Program-made: the position numbers and the translations under genes | The notes under the pieces: generated by a model | What the model was told of the DNA's origin: nothing | The model's input: the letters and a program-made list of their open reading frames with translations, nothing else | Databases searched by the model: none | Source of the DNA: Nonomuraea dietziae | GTDB taxonomy: Bacteria > Actinomycetota > Actinomycetes > Streptosporangiales > Streptosporangiaceae | Direction: 5' to 3' | DNA: 64,000 nucleotides | Assembly (NCBI RefSeq): GCF_014195505.1 | Contig: NZ_JACIBV010000001.1 | Coordinates: forward strand, 434,001-498,000 | Shown: positions 1 to 8,220 of the stretch, piece by piece | Layout of the letters: every line of letters begins with the position of its first letter | Numbering within the stretch: the stretch's first letter is position 1

Positions 1-456
1 GTCGACAAGAGCCCGGCCGCGGTCCGTCAGATCGCGCACCGGGCACGGGCGCACGTCGCGGCGCGCCGGCCGCGCGGGGTCGTCTCTCCGTCCGCGACAC
101 GAGACGCGCTCGAGGCGTTCCAGCGGGCGGTCGAAACCGGCGATCTGCAACGCCTGCTCGACGTTCTCGCGCCGGAGGTCGTCCTGCTGGGTGACGGGGG
201 CGGCGTCGTGCCGGCCGCGCTGGAGCCTGTCGTGGGAGCCGACCGGGTGACCGACGTGCTGGGCAGGATCTCCGCGGCGATGCTGCTGCAGCTGGCACAG
301 GTCAACGGCTACCCGGCGCTGGTCTTCCGGCTGAACGGCGAGATCGAGACCGTCATGGCGGTCCGCGTCGACGACGGCCTCATCACCGGGCTCTACGCCG
401 TCCGCAATCCCGAGAAGCTGTCGCACATGGAGCGGGAGACCACTCTGCACCGCTGA
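1..456 (+). CDS. ECF41/SigJ-type sigma factor, C-terminal part (5' end outside window)
   Basis: The last 151 codons of a sigma factor enter from the left edge. The first residues (SPAAVRQIAHRARAHV) are the DNA-recognition end of sigma region 4. They are followed by a SnoaL-like (NTF2-fold) domain of about 110 residues. DGGG (residues 65-68) and NPEKL (136-140) match the two short motifs that mark ECF41 factors, in which this C-terminal domain tunes sigma activity instead of a separate anti-sigma factor. The usual ECF41 partner (a carboxymuconolactone decarboxylase, oxidoreductase or epimerase gene) would lie upstream, outside the window. The family call is good; the target promoter is unknown. 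Confidence 0.85.
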   Translation, partial: VDKSPAAVRQIAHRARAHVAARRPRGVVSPSATRDALEAFQRAVETGDLQRLLDVLAPEVVLLGDGGGVVPAALEPVVGADRVTDVLGRISAAMLLQLAQVNGYPALVFRLNGEIETVMAVRVDDGLITGLYAVRNPEKLSHMERETTLHR

Positions 457-757
457 GCCAGGCGACGAACCCCACCGCGCTGCTGACCTCTGGCCTCCGC
501 CCGGCCTGCCGTACCAGCCCGTCGGTGTCGCGTGCCGGATCAGGCGCCACGGCCGGCCTTGCGTGCGGCCGCGGTGTTCACCTAGTTCCATGATCGGTTT
601 CCTTCCTCGGCGGGTCCTGTCGGTACGACGACACAGCCCCCCGCGATGGCCGCTGATCAATCTGAGCGCCGCTGACCGGAGGCCACCGCCGCTGCGGGCC
701 CCGCGCAAGAGGGGCGGAGAATGGAAACTCCGTGCCCCCACGTGATGGAGAAACCGT
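457..757. other. intergenic region without a recognisable gene
   Basis: About 300 bases between the sigma factor and the GNAT gene. Open frames on both strands are rich in Arg/Pro/Ser, have no ribosome site and resemble no family I know. The only functional element I can support is the GGAG Shine-Dalgarno at 747-750 for the next gene. No clear terminator hairpin was seen. Confidence 0.4.
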
Positions 758-1336
758 ATGCCCGAACTCGTCCTCCCGGTCATCGCGCCCGGTTCGCTGA
801 GTCACACCCCGCAGCCGGTCCTGACGTCAGAGAGGAGCCTTCTTCTGAGGCCCTGGAGGAGGGAGGACGCTCCCATGATCCTCGACGCCTTCAAGGACCC
901 GGGCACGCGGCACTGGCACGCGCGCACCGTTGACTCGATCGGCGAGGCCGAAGAACTCATCGAGGGCTACACACAGGGCTGGCGCACCGAGTCCAGCGCG
1001 ACCTGGGCGGTTGTCACGGCGACGGACGAGGTGCTCGGCAGGGTCGCGTTGCGTGGCATCGACCACGCAGCGGGAGAGGCCGAGGTGGCCTACTGGATGC
1101 GCGCCGCGGCCCGAGGTCGAGGCGCGGCCACGGCCGGAGTGCGGACGCTCAGCGCATGGGCGTTCGGCGTGGGCGTCCATCGGCTGTACCTGAACCACTC
1201 GACCATGAACGAAGCGTCCTGCAGGGTCGCGCAGAAAGCCGGGTTCGCCCTGGAAGGGACCAGGCGCAGCGCTCATCTCCACGCCGACGGGTGGCACGAC
1301 ATGCACCTGCACGCCCTGATCAGTCCCTCACCCTGA
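758..1336 (+). CDS. GNAT family N-acetyltransferase (RimJ/RimL-like)
   Basis: A 192-residue protein. It opens with the LTSERSLLLRPWRREDAPMI element typical of RimJ/RimL-type GNATs. The acetyl-CoA-binding loop follows as ARGRGAATAGVRTLSAWAFG (around residues 120-140), and then the terminal N-x-A-S-C-R-V-A-Q-K-A-G-F-x-x-E-G motif. Such enzymes move an acetyl group from acetyl-CoA to an amine: a protein N-terminus, an antibiotic or a small metabolite. GGAG lies 7 bases before the ATG and fixes the start. It appears to be a single-gene unit. The substrate cannot be predicted. Confidence 0.88.
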   Translation: MPELVLPVIAPGSLSHTPQPVLTSERSLLLRPWRREDAPMILDAFKDPGTRHWHARTVDSIGEAEELIEGYTQGWRTESSATWAVVTATDEVLGRVALRGIDHAAGEAEVAYWMRAAARGRGAATAGVRTLSAWAFGVGVHRLYLNHSTMNEASCRVAQKAGFALEGTRRSAHLHADGWHDMHLHALISPSP

Positions 1337-1485
1337 CGGCACGCGTCCGCAGGGGACAAGCCGAGAGCGAACGCGTCCAGTCCTCGTCCGCGTCGAGTCG
1401 CACGCCTCTGTCGCTGCGAACCGCGAACGGCAAGGAGGCACGAGCGTTACGATGACCGGCCATTGATCATTCAGGAGGTGTTCGC

Positions 1486-2256
1486 ATGGATTTCGGGGTG
1501 CTGTGTGTGCATGCGCATCCGGACGACGAGGCGATCTGGACCGGCGGGACCCTGGCCAGGTACGCCGACGAGGGCGCCAGGACCGCCGTCGTCACGTGCA
1601 CCTGGGCGGAGGGGACCCGACGGGCAGGAGAACTGGAGCGCTCGCTGGACATCCTCGGCGCGGGCAAACCGAGGCTGCTCGGTTACGCCGACGCCCGCAA
1701 GCCCGAGTCCGCGCCCGGCAGCCCACGTTTTCTGGACGTCCCGCTCGACGAGGCGGTGAGACGGGTCGTCGAGCACATCAGGGAGTTCAGGCCCGACGTC
1801 GTGCTCACCTACGACGGATGGGGTTCATACGGACATCCAGACCACGTGCACGTGCACCGGGTGACCATGGCCGCGGTCGAAGCGGCCGGGTACGACCAGC
1901 TCTACACGGACGCGGGCGCTCCGTGGCGTCCGCACGCCCTCTACCTGGCGACCATCCCGCGATCTGTCGTGGCGTCGCACTGGCAGGCGGTGTTCGGAAC
2001 GCCTCCCGAGCCGGGCCAGACGCTGCCAGGCGTCCCCGACGAACACGTCACCACGCATCTGGATGTCGGGCGGTGGGCCGAGCGCAAGTGGGCTGCCATG
2101 CACGCGCACGAGTCCGAGGTCGGGCGGGGCGCGTCGATGACCTTGCTCACCTCTCTGCCGGAGCAGGCCCGCGCCCAGATGCTGGCGAACGAGTGGTACC
2201 GGCGCGTCTCCTACACCGGGCCTTCGGAGACCGCCCTGTCAGGACCGCGGTCCTGA
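1486..2256 (+). CDS. PIG-L family deacetylase (MshB/Mca-like)
   Basis: A 256-residue LmbE/PIG-L-fold protein. The metal-binding signature HPDDE is at residues 11-15, after the strand FGVLCVHA. A second metal-site element, GSYGHPDHVHVHR, follows the TYDGW segment near residue 115. Family members are zinc-dependent N-deacetylases acting on GlcNAc conjugates; in actinomycetes they include the mycothiol enzymes MshB and Mca and antibiotic-tailoring deacetylases. No mycothiol gene is nearby, so the exact substrate is open. The start is supported by AGGAGGT 7 bases before the ATG. The gene is monocistronic and converges on the TetR gene. Confidence 0.88.
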   Translation: MDFGVLCVHAHPDDEAIWTGGTLARYADEGARTAVVTCTWAEGTRRAGELERSLDILGAGKPRLLGYADARKPESAPGSPRFLDVPLDEAVRRVVEHIREFRPDVVLTYDGWGSYGHPDHVHVHRVTMAAVEAAGYDQLYTDAGAPWRPHALYLATIPRSVVASHWQAVFGTPPEPGQTLPGVPDEHVTTHLDVGRWAERKWAAMHAHESEVGRGASMTLLTSLPEQARAQMLANEWYRRVSYTGPSETALSGPRS

Positions 2257-2436
2257 GCCGTTGAGACGGCCATGCGCTCAAGTGACGCCCCTCCGTCCTG
2301 GGCGAACCCGATGGGCGGCCGAAACCCCGCCATACTCGTGATCGCCGTCATCTCAACCCCGGCATCGGGGCCGGAGCGTACGGCTCGGAGTCTGTGGATC
2401 GGGGGAGCGGACACCTCCTGACCCTCGAAACGCCGC

Positions 2437-3027
2437 CTAGCGTGTGGTTCCGGTCAGGCCAAGCGCGACCGTCGTGGCGATGGCTTCGAGACGCTCGTCA
2501 TCCATCGGGATCTGGTAGCCGTATGCCGAGAAGAAGATCGGGCCGCTGACGAGCAGGTGGACGAGCTCCGGATCCACGGGACCAGCGAGCTCTCCGCGGT
2601 CGGCGGCTCGGTTGAGGACTGTGGCGTACGACTGCCTTTCGGCGGCCAGAAGGCCCTGCTGGAATCTGGCCGCCAGTCCCGGACTTCGGCTGAGTTCCGC
2701 GATGATCGCCGGGCCGACCTGGCGGGCGGCTGGATCGTTCATCCGGCGCCAGACCCGGTGGGCGATCACCAGGAGGTCGCCGCGCAACGACCCGGTGTCG
2801 GCCGGGGGCGGCAGGTCGTCGACGTCATGCACGGTCGCGGCGAAGGCCAGCTCCGCCTTGGACGCGTAGCGCCGGTAGATGGCCGCCTTGCCTACCTTGG
2901 CTCGCGCGGCGACTGCGTCGATGTTCAGGCGCTCATAACCCGATTCGGCCAGCAGCTTTCTCACCGTCTCGATCACGGTGTGATCTATCTGACTGTCGCG
3001 CGGTCGCCCTTGCCTCTCCTTCGGCAT
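2437..3027 (-). CDS. TetR family transcriptional regulator
   Basis: A 196-residue regulator. Residues 14-60 form the TetR helix-turn-helix (ETVRKLLAESGYERLNIDAV then AKVGKAAIYRRYASKAEL). The remainder is a TetR_C_16-like ligand/dimer domain (residues about 80-190, with MNDPAARQVGPAIIAELSRSP). It is transcribed divergently from the small membrane protein gene at 3090. The 62-bp gap contains two back-to-back 14-bp operator-like sequences (3041-3068). It therefore very likely represses itself and that neighbour. The inducer is unknown. Confidence 0.92.
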   Translation of the reverse strand: MPKERQGRPRDSQIDHTVIETVRKLLAESGYERLNIDAVAARAKVGKAAIYRRYASKAELAFAATVHDVDDLPPPADTGSLRGDLLVIAHRVWRRMNDPAARQVGPAIIAELSRSPGLAARFQQGLLAAERQSYATVLNRAADRGELAGPVDPELVHLLVSGPIFFSAYGYQIPMDDERLEAIATTVALGLTGTTR

Positions 3028-3040
3028 GGCGGCAGTATAC

Positions 3041-3068
3041 GGAACTCGAGTTCCGAAACTGGAGTTCC
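3041..3068. promoter_or_regulatory. tandem operator for the divergent TetR gene
   Basis: GGAACTCGAGTTCC (3041-3054) is a perfect 14-bp palindrome. It is followed with no spacing by GAAACTGGAGTTCC (3055-3068), the same site with two changes. Both lie between the divergent starts at 3027 and 3090. Two adjoining copies would place two dimers on neighbouring turns of the helix, as in QacR-type TetR binding. Confidence 0.8.
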
Positions 3069-3089
3069 ATAAATAGCGAGGGGCATCTC

Positions 3090-3515
3090 ATGGCCACTAC
3101 GGCGTCGGCCGCCACGACCGCGCATCCGGGACTGAACCGCTGGGTTCCCCGACTGGCGATCGCAGCTGCCGCACTGCACTTCGCCGTTGCCTTCACGGTC
3201 GCCGACTGGCGCGGCATCGTCGGCAACGGCTTCGTCAACACCGTCGGTGACGCTGCCGTCCCCGACAACGACGTCCGCATGTCGACGCTCTGGTTTTTCA
3301 TGGCCGGGATGGGATTCCTCGCCTTCGGCACGTTCGCCCGGTGGGCCGTCAAGATGACCGGCCGCATGCCCGCCCAGATCGGCGGCTATCTTCTGGCCGC
3401 CGGTGTGCCGATGACGATCATCCAGCCTGTCTCCGGAGGCGTGCTCCTGACGGCCATCGGAGTGCTTGCCCTGCGTGCGGCCCGCCATGACCCGGCCGCC
3501 AAGCCAGCCGCGTAG
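3090..3515 (+). CDS. small integral membrane protein (DUF6463-like)
   Basis: A 141-residue protein with about four hydrophobic helices: residues 20-40, 68-90, 98-118 and 120-135. A short polar loop after helix 1 contains DWRGIVGNGFVNTVGD. It resembles the small four-helix membrane proteins that actinomycetes pair with a divergent TetR regulator. The regulator at 2437-3027 and its tandem operator lie directly upstream, so expression is probably inducible. GCGAGGGGCATCTC before the ATG holds the ribosome site. The function of the family is not known; the DUF assignment is from memory. Confidence 0.75.
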   Translation: MATTASAATTAHPGLNRWVPRLAIAAAALHFAVAFTVADWRGIVGNGFVNTVGDAAVPDNDVRMSTLWFFMAGMGFLAFGTFARWAVKMTGRMPAQIGGYLLAAGVPMTIIQPVSGGVLLTAIGVLALRAARHDPAAKPAA

Positions 3516-3735
3516 ACCTCCGAGGCCGCCACCACCCTGGAGGTGTCCGCTGTCGCTACGCCTGCACCCGCGCCGAGGTCGGGGGGCCGGTTGAGAAGGC
3601 GGGACGAAAGTCCGTGCCGGCAGATGTCGTATCGAGGCCTGCGCCGATCGTCGTACTGGTGAAGGCCCCGGTCCGGGTTGCCGCCAAGGCGGCACCGCAC
3701 GGGCACGACCGACCAGGAAGACAGGAAACACGATC

Positions 3736-4134
3736 ATGAATCCGACGCTCAACACCATCGACATCGTGGTGTCCGACATCGACGCCTCGATCGGCTTCTA
3801 TGCCCGTCTCGGGCTGGATTTCAAGATCGACGACTACTCGCCCGAGCACGCCGGCTGCGACCTGCCGAACGGGCTGCACATGATGCTCGACACCGAGGGC
3901 TTTCGTACTCCGTTCCTGCCCGGCTGGAGCAGGCCGTCCGGCGGCCCGCGCACCCTGCTCTGTTTCCAGTTCGAGACCCCGGCGGGGGTGGACGCCAAGT
4001 ACGCCGAGCTCGTCGCGGCCGGCTATCGCGGGATCGCCGAGCCGTTCGATGCGTTCTGGGGGATGCGTTACGCCACGGTGGCCGACCCGGACGGGTGCGG
4101 CGTCGACCTGTATGCCGCCCTGCCGTCCAGCTGA
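3736..4134 (+). CDS. VOC family (glyoxalase/bleomycin-resistance fold) protein
   Basis: A 132-residue protein of two beta-alpha-beta-beta-beta modules. It begins LNTIDIVVSDIDASIGFYAR, the usual VOC opening, and ends GMRYATVADPDGCGVDLYA, where the D-P-D-G turn and an acidic metal ligand sit. VOC proteins are metal-dependent lyases, isomerases or dioxygenases, or simple ligand-binding resistance proteins. AGGAAGACAGGAAAC precedes the ATG. It sits 54 bp upstream of the YCII-ECF42 pair. VOC, YCII/DGPF and ECF42 genes are often grouped, so it may belong to the same regulon. Confidence 0.85.
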   Translation: MNPTLNTIDIVVSDIDASIGFYARLGLDFKIDDYSPEHAGCDLPNGLHMMLDTEGFRTPFLPGWSRPSGGPRTLLCFQFETPAGVDAKYAELVAAGYRGIAEPFDAFWGMRYATVADPDGCGVDLYAALPSS

Positions 4135-4188
4135 GCACTGGCACGGCAGGTACCGGGTACGTCATCGTCGAGCAGGAGGTTCAGCAAG

Positions 4189-4527
4189 GTGAAGTACGTG
4201 TTGATGTTCATCGAGACCGAGCAGTTCTCCCGGCAGTTGGAGGCGATGGGCGAGCTGGAGCAGCGCCAGGCCTACGAGGCGGTGGGCCAGTGGTTCGCCG
4301 ACAACGCCGAGGTGATCACGCATCATACGCATCTGGGGCCGGCGCACACCGCCACCACGCTGCGCCTGGACGGCGCCTCGCCCGTGGTCACCGACGGGCC
4401 GTACATGGAGGGCAAGGAGGTGGTGAGCGGGTTCGCCGAGGTCGAGGTGGCCGATCTGGACGAGGCGTTGAAGCTGGCCCGCTCGTGGCCGGCGTGCCCG
4501 ATCGTGGAGATCCGCCCCGCCTCATGA
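4189..4527 (+). CDS. YCII/DGPF-domain protein, partner of the ECF42 sigma factor
   Basis: A 112-residue protein with a GTG start preceded by AGGAGGT (4174-4180). The sequence MKYVLMFIETEQF near the start and VTDGPYMEGKEVVSGFAEVEVADLDEA in the middle are the DGPF/YCII signature. The domain is a ferredoxin-like dimer with a His/Asp pair; its biochemical activity in this setting is unclear. Its stop overlaps the sigma factor ATG by 4 bases (ATGA), so the two are co-translated. DGPF proteins are the defining partners and targets of ECF42 sigma factors. Confidence 0.9.
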   Translation: MKYVLMFIETEQFSRQLEAMGELEQRQAYEAVGQWFADNAEVITHHTHLGPAHTATTLRLDGASPVVTDGPYMEGKEVVSGFAEVEVADLDEALKLARSWPACPIVEIRPAS

Positions 4528-5804
4528 CCGGCCCCGCAGACCAGCCCGCCGCCGAGCTTGCCGGCGGCTCTCCCGGAGAGCGGCCCGGCCGCACCGGTGC
4601 GAGCCTGGGCGGAGACAGCGGAGGCGTGCTGGCCCGCGTGGTGCGTGAGCACGCGGGCCGGTTGGCGGCGAGCCTGATCTCCCTGCTGGGCGACTTCTCC
4701 GCCGCCGAGGACCTGGTACAGGACGCCGTCGAGATCGCGCTGCGCCGCTGGCCGGTGGAGGGGATTCCGGAACGGCCGCAGGCGTGGCTGTACATGGTGG
4801 CACGCCGGCGGGGGCTGGATGTGCTGCGCCGGGAGTCGAACTACCGGGCCAAGCTGGCCCAGTTGCGCTGGCCGGAGCCGCAGGCGGCCGATGACCGGCT
4901 GCGGCTGATCTTCACCTGCTGCCATCCGGCGCTGGCCCCGGCGGCGCGGATCGCGCTGACGCTGCGGGTGGTGTGCGGGCTGTCCACGGCGCAGATCGCC
5001 GCGGCGTTCGTGGTTCCGGAGGCCACGGTGGCCCAGCGCATCACCCGGGCGAAGAAGAAGATCGGCCAGGCCGGCATCCCCTACCGCGTCCCCGCGGCCG
5101 AGGAACTGCCGGAGCGGCTGGCCTCGGTGCTGGCGGTCATCTACCTGCTGTTCAACGAGGGCTACCTGTCCAGCACGCCTGAACGGGCGCGGGCGCGTGA
5201 CCTGGTCGACGACGCCGAATGGCTGGCCGCCCTGCTGGCGGGTCTGGCGCCGGGCGAGCCTGAGGTGGGCGGGCTGCTGGCGCTGATCCGGCTGCACCGG
5301 GCCCGCGACGCGGCCCGTTTCGACGAGCACGGCCGGTTGGTGCTGCTGGCCGATCAGGACCGCTCCCGCTGGGATCATCATGCCATCGAGGAGGCGACCG
5401 CGCTGTTGACGGGGGTGGCTCGCGCGCACCGCCGGCCGGGGCCGTACCAGCTGCAGGCGGCGATCGCGGCCTGTCACGCCGAGGCGCGGTCGTTCGAGGA
5501 CACCGATTGGGCGCAGATCCTGGTGCTGTACGACATGCTGCTGCACCTGGCACCCTCGCCGGTCACTCGGCTGCACCGGGCGATCGCCCTGTGCCGCGTG
5601 CACGGGGCCGCGGCGGCGCTGGCCGAAGTCGACGCGCTGGAACCCGACCTGGTCTCCTACGGATTGTGGCACGCGACCCGCGCCGAGCTGCTGCGTGAGC
5701 TGGGCGAGGCCGAGCAGGCGCGCGCCTGCGACGAGCGGGCGCTGGACCTGACCGCCAACCCCGCCCAGCAGGCGCTGCTGGCCGAGCGGCTGACCTGGAC
5801 CTGA
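4524..5804 (+). CDS. ECF42 family RNA polymerase sigma factor
   Basis: A 426-residue sigma factor. Sigma region 2 lies at about residues 35-100 (LGDFSAAEDLVQDAVEIALR, then RPQAWLYMVARRRGLDVLRR) and region 4 at about 130-185. A long C-terminal extension of about 230 residues follows, with RLASVLAVIYLLFNEGY and TPR-like helices (PYQLQAAIAACHAEA, then TRLHRAIALCRVHG). This extension replaces an anti-sigma partner and defines ECF42, where it is needed for activity. The ATG overlaps the YCII stop. An open frame continues upstream on this strand but has no ribosome site and overlaps two real genes, so the coupled start is preferred. Confidence 0.92.
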   Translation: MTGPADQPAAELAGGSPGERPGRTGASLGGDSGGVLARVVREHAGRLAASLISLLGDFSAAEDLVQDAVEIALRRWPVEGIPERPQAWLYMVARRRGLDVLRRESNYRAKLAQLRWPEPQAADDRLRLIFTCCHPALAPAARIALTLRVVCGLSTAQIAAAFVVPEATVAQRITRAKKKIGQAGIPYRVPAAEELPERLASVLAVIYLLFNEGYLSSTPERARARDLVDDAEWLAALLAGLAPGEPEVGGLLALIRLHRARDAARFDEHGRLVLLADQDRSRWDHHAIEEATALLTGVARAHRRPGPYQLQAAIAACHAEARSFEDTDWAQILVLYDMLLHLAPSPVTRLHRAIALCRVHGAAAALAEVDALEPDLVSYGLWHATRAELLRELGEAEQARACDERALDLTANPAQQALLAERLTWT

Positions 5805-5880
5805 TCGCGGGCGGGGCGTTCAGCTGCGCGACGGCCAGGGCGCGCCCCGACGGGAGAGTTCTCGGCGAACGGCACCCATG

Positions 5881-5911
5881 CGCTATAAATGTAGCGATAC
5901 AGATGTAGCGA
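5881..5911 (+). promoter_or_regulatory. promoter/operator of the FAD monooxygenase-TetR operon
   Basis: Two direct copies of ATGTAGCGA (5889-5897 and 5903-5911) are 14 bp apart. The first copy also forms an inverted repeat with the CGCTA at 5881-5885 (CGCTA-N5-TAGCG). TATAAAT at 5884-5890 is a plausible -10 element overlapped by the repeats, so a bound repressor would block polymerase. A related ATGTAGTGA lies in the promoter of the second TetR/monooxygenase pair (54570-54578). Confidence 0.6.
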
Positions 5912-5923
5912 ATGGAGAGTGTC

Positions 5924-7354
5924 ATGCATGACGTTGTCATCGTGGGGGCCGGCCCCACTGGGCTGATGGCCGCCTGCGAGCTGGCACTGGCGGGCGTGTC
6001 CTGCACGATCCTGGACAAGCGCGACAGCGCGTCCAACATCACCCGAGCGTTCGGTCTGCACGCCCGCGCCCTGGAGCTCCTGGACGCGCGAGGCATGGGC
6101 GACGAACTGGTCGCGGAAGGCAACCCCCTCAGGACGGTGTATCCCGCCTACGCCTCACGGGTCGACTTCGGGCGGCTCGACACGCGGTACCCGATGCTGC
6201 TGCTCGTGCCTCAGAACGGCACCGAGAAGCTCCTTCAGCAGCGCGTCGCCGAACTCGGCGTACAGATCCGCCGCAACGCTCATGTGGTCGGACTGACCCA
6301 GGACGCCGGCTCCGTACGGCTGAGGCTCGAGGCTGGAGGCGAACTGGAGGCCGGGTACGTCATCGGCGCCGGCGGCGCCCACAGCACTGTCCGCGACCTG
6401 GTCGACGTCGGCTTCGCCGGCGCGGCCTACAGCCTGCCCCTGCTGCTGGCCGACGTCCGCATCCCCACCTTCGAGCCGCCACCCATCACACAGGTCGGCA
6501 CCCAGGGCGTGGTGGTGACCCTTCCCTTCGGCGACGGCTGGTTCCGGGTCGGCGCATGGCTGCGCGAACAACAGAGCAACCCGGACTTCGCCCAGATCCG
6601 CGAGGCGTTCCGGCACATCGCCGGCACCGACTATGACATGAGCGAGCCGCGCTGGTTCTCCCGCTTCACCGCCGAACGCCGCCAGGCTCGCAGTTACCGA
6701 TCAGGGCGGGTCTTCCTCGTCGGGGACGCCGCCCATGTGAACTCACCCATCGGCGGCCAGGGCATGAACACCGGCATCCTGGACGCCGCCAACCTGGGCT
6801 GGAAGCTTGCCGCCACACTGCACGGCTGGGCCCCACCCTGGCTGCTCGACACCTACCACGCCGAACGGCACCCCGTCGGCTCCGCTGTCCTTGCCATGAC
6901 CGACCACCTCACCGGGCTGGTGCTCAGCGGCTCACGAGTACGCCTGGAGATCAACCGGCGCGTCATGGCGACCCTGCTCCACACCGGTCCCGGCCGCCGC
7001 CGCATCCTCGGAAGGCTGTCCGGCCTGGAGTTCGCCTACCCGCCAGGCGAGCCGGGCGCCCACCCGCTGGCCGGGCGCCGCGCAGCCGACGGCCCGACGG
7101 ATGCGGGCCGCCTGTACGAAGTGCTGCGCGCCGGCACCTTCGTCCTGCTCTCGGACAAGGGCGTGCCGACCTCCTGGCGCAATCGCGTACGGGCGGCCAG
7201 ACCTCTTGCCGGCACCCGGTCCGAGGCGACGCTGATCCGCCCGGACGGCTACGTGGCCTGGGCCGGAGATCACAACGGTATCGAAGCGGCTCTGGTGAAA
7301 TGGTGTGGCCCGGCCGACCACCCCAACGGAGAAGGTATCCATGCCGCCGCCTAA
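5924..7354 (+). CDS. FAD-dependent aromatic monooxygenase (group A, RIFMO/PheA-TfdB type)
   Basis: A 476-residue flavoprotein. The N-terminal Rossmann motif VVIVGAGPTGLMAACELA binds FAD. A GAGGAHSTVRDLVDVGF segment (the DG-type motif) follows near residue 150. The GD motif VGDAAHVNSPIGGQGMNTG is near residue 265. The C-terminal thioredoxin-like part ends LIRPDGYVAWAG. Enzymes of this class hydroxylate aromatic rings with NADPH and O2; several inactivate rifamycins or tetracyclines. An ATG also exists at 5912, but GGAGAG at 5914-5919 serves the ATG at 5924. The TetR gene overlaps its 3' end by 14 bases, so the enzyme and its regulator are co-expressed. Confidence 0.9.
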   Translation: MHDVVIVGAGPTGLMAACELALAGVSCTILDKRDSASNITRAFGLHARALELLDARGMGDELVAEGNPLRTVYPAYASRVDFGRLDTRYPMLLLVPQNGTEKLLQQRVAELGVQIRRNAHVVGLTQDAGSVRLRLEAGGELEAGYVIGAGGAHSTVRDLVDVGFAGAAYSLPLLLADVRIPTFEPPPITQVGTQGVVVTLPFGDGWFRVGAWLREQQSNPDFAQIREAFRHIAGTDYDMSEPRWFSRFTAERRQARSYRSGRVFLVGDAAHVNSPIGGQGMNTGILDAANLGWKLAATLHGWAPPWLLDTYHAERHPVGSAVLAMTDHLTGLVLSGSRVRLEINRRVMATLLHTGPGRRRILGRLSGLEFAYPPGEPGAHPLAGRRAADGPTDAGRLYEVLRAGTFVLLSDKGVPTSWRNRVRAARPLAGTRSEATLIRPDGYVAWAGDHNGIEAALVKWCGPADHPNGEGIHAAA

Positions 7355-7922
7355 CCCACAGCGCCGCGACCACCTGGCAGACGCGGCCATCACGGTGCTG
7401 GCCGAGCAGGGGTCACGCGGGCTGACCCACAGAGCCGTCGACACCGCCGCCGCTGTGCCGGCCGGCACCACCTCGCGCTACTTCCGCACCCGCGACGCCC
7501 TGCTCGACGGGGTCATCGAGCGAATCACCCGCCGGCTCGGCGAACGCGTGGACGCCTACACTGTCCGGCCGATCTCACCCGCCGATCTGGAGGAGGCGCT
7601 GGTCGCCGTCCTGACCACGATGCTGACCGGGGGCCGGCACGATCCGCTGGCCCTGTTCGAGCTGCACCTGGAGAGCACCAGAAATCCCCGCCTGCGACAC
7701 ACACTGACCGACGCCCTGCACGGCCGAAGCGACCTCATCGTCCGCCAATGCCGCGCCGCCGGAATCGACATCAGCCAGGACGACGCCATGCTCCTGGAGA
7801 TGAGCGTACTGGGCATCCTGTTCACCGCCCTCACCACTGGCATCCCCGACGCCCCGGGCGAGCCGATCCGCACCGCCGTACGGGCTCTCCTGGCCCACCA
7901 TCGAACGCCGACAGCCACCTGA
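7341..7922 (+). CDS. TetR family regulator of the upstream monooxygenase
   Basis: A 193-residue protein with an N-terminal TetR helix-turn-helix (ADAAITVLAEQGSRGLTHRA, then AAAVPAGTTSRYFRTRDALL) and a ligand domain. GGAGAAGG upstream supports the ATG at 7341, inside the monooxygenase 3' end. The recognition region closely resembles that of the TetR at 53935-54519 (LTHRAMDRSAGLPEGTTKNY), which also sits beside an FAD monooxygenase. The two modules look paralogous. The likely target is the repeat at 5881-5911. Confidence 0.9.
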   Translation: MPPPNPQRRDHLADAAITVLAEQGSRGLTHRAVDTAAAVPAGTTSRYFRTRDALLDGVIERITRRLGERVDAYTVRPISPADLEEALVAVLTTMLTGGRHDPLALFELHLESTRNPRLRHTLTDALHGRSDLIVRQCRAAGIDISQDDAMLLEMSVLGILFTALTTGIPDAPGEPIRTAVRALLAHHRTPTAT

Positions 7923-8033
7923 CCGCCGCCACCTGGCACAACCGCGCCACCGGCCGGCCCATCCCGATCACTGATCGCCTACGACCACTAACCCTGACTT
8001 AGGACTTACTCGTCCAGCCCTTCTGTCATCACC

Positions 8034-8097
8034 ATGTGACCACGTATGGTGAGTATAGTTACACTCAAAGTCACATTCGGGCGAATGTCGCCCGAAT
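8034..8097 (+). promoter_or_regulatory. highly structured pncA promoter/operator region
   Basis: Three inverted repeats occur within 64 bp. ATGTGAC (8034-8040) pairs with GTCACAT (8070-8076). TGAGT (8050-8054) pairs with ACTCA (8063-8067). ATTCGGGCGA (8075-8084) pairs perfectly with TCGCCCGAAT (8088-8097) across 3 bases. TATAGT at 8054-8059 could be a -10 box. The 23-bp palindrome would then lie just downstream of transcription start, a classic repressor position. Confidence 0.55.
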
Positions 8098-8220
8098 CTG
8101 GAGCGGTGAACCGTGTTGCCATGCACGCCTCGCCGGTCGGTGAACGTCCGGCGAGAGGCGTGCCCGCCCACCGGCGGAAGGGTGATTCGCCGCGGTTCAC
8201 CCGAGGGAAGAGGATTTTCC

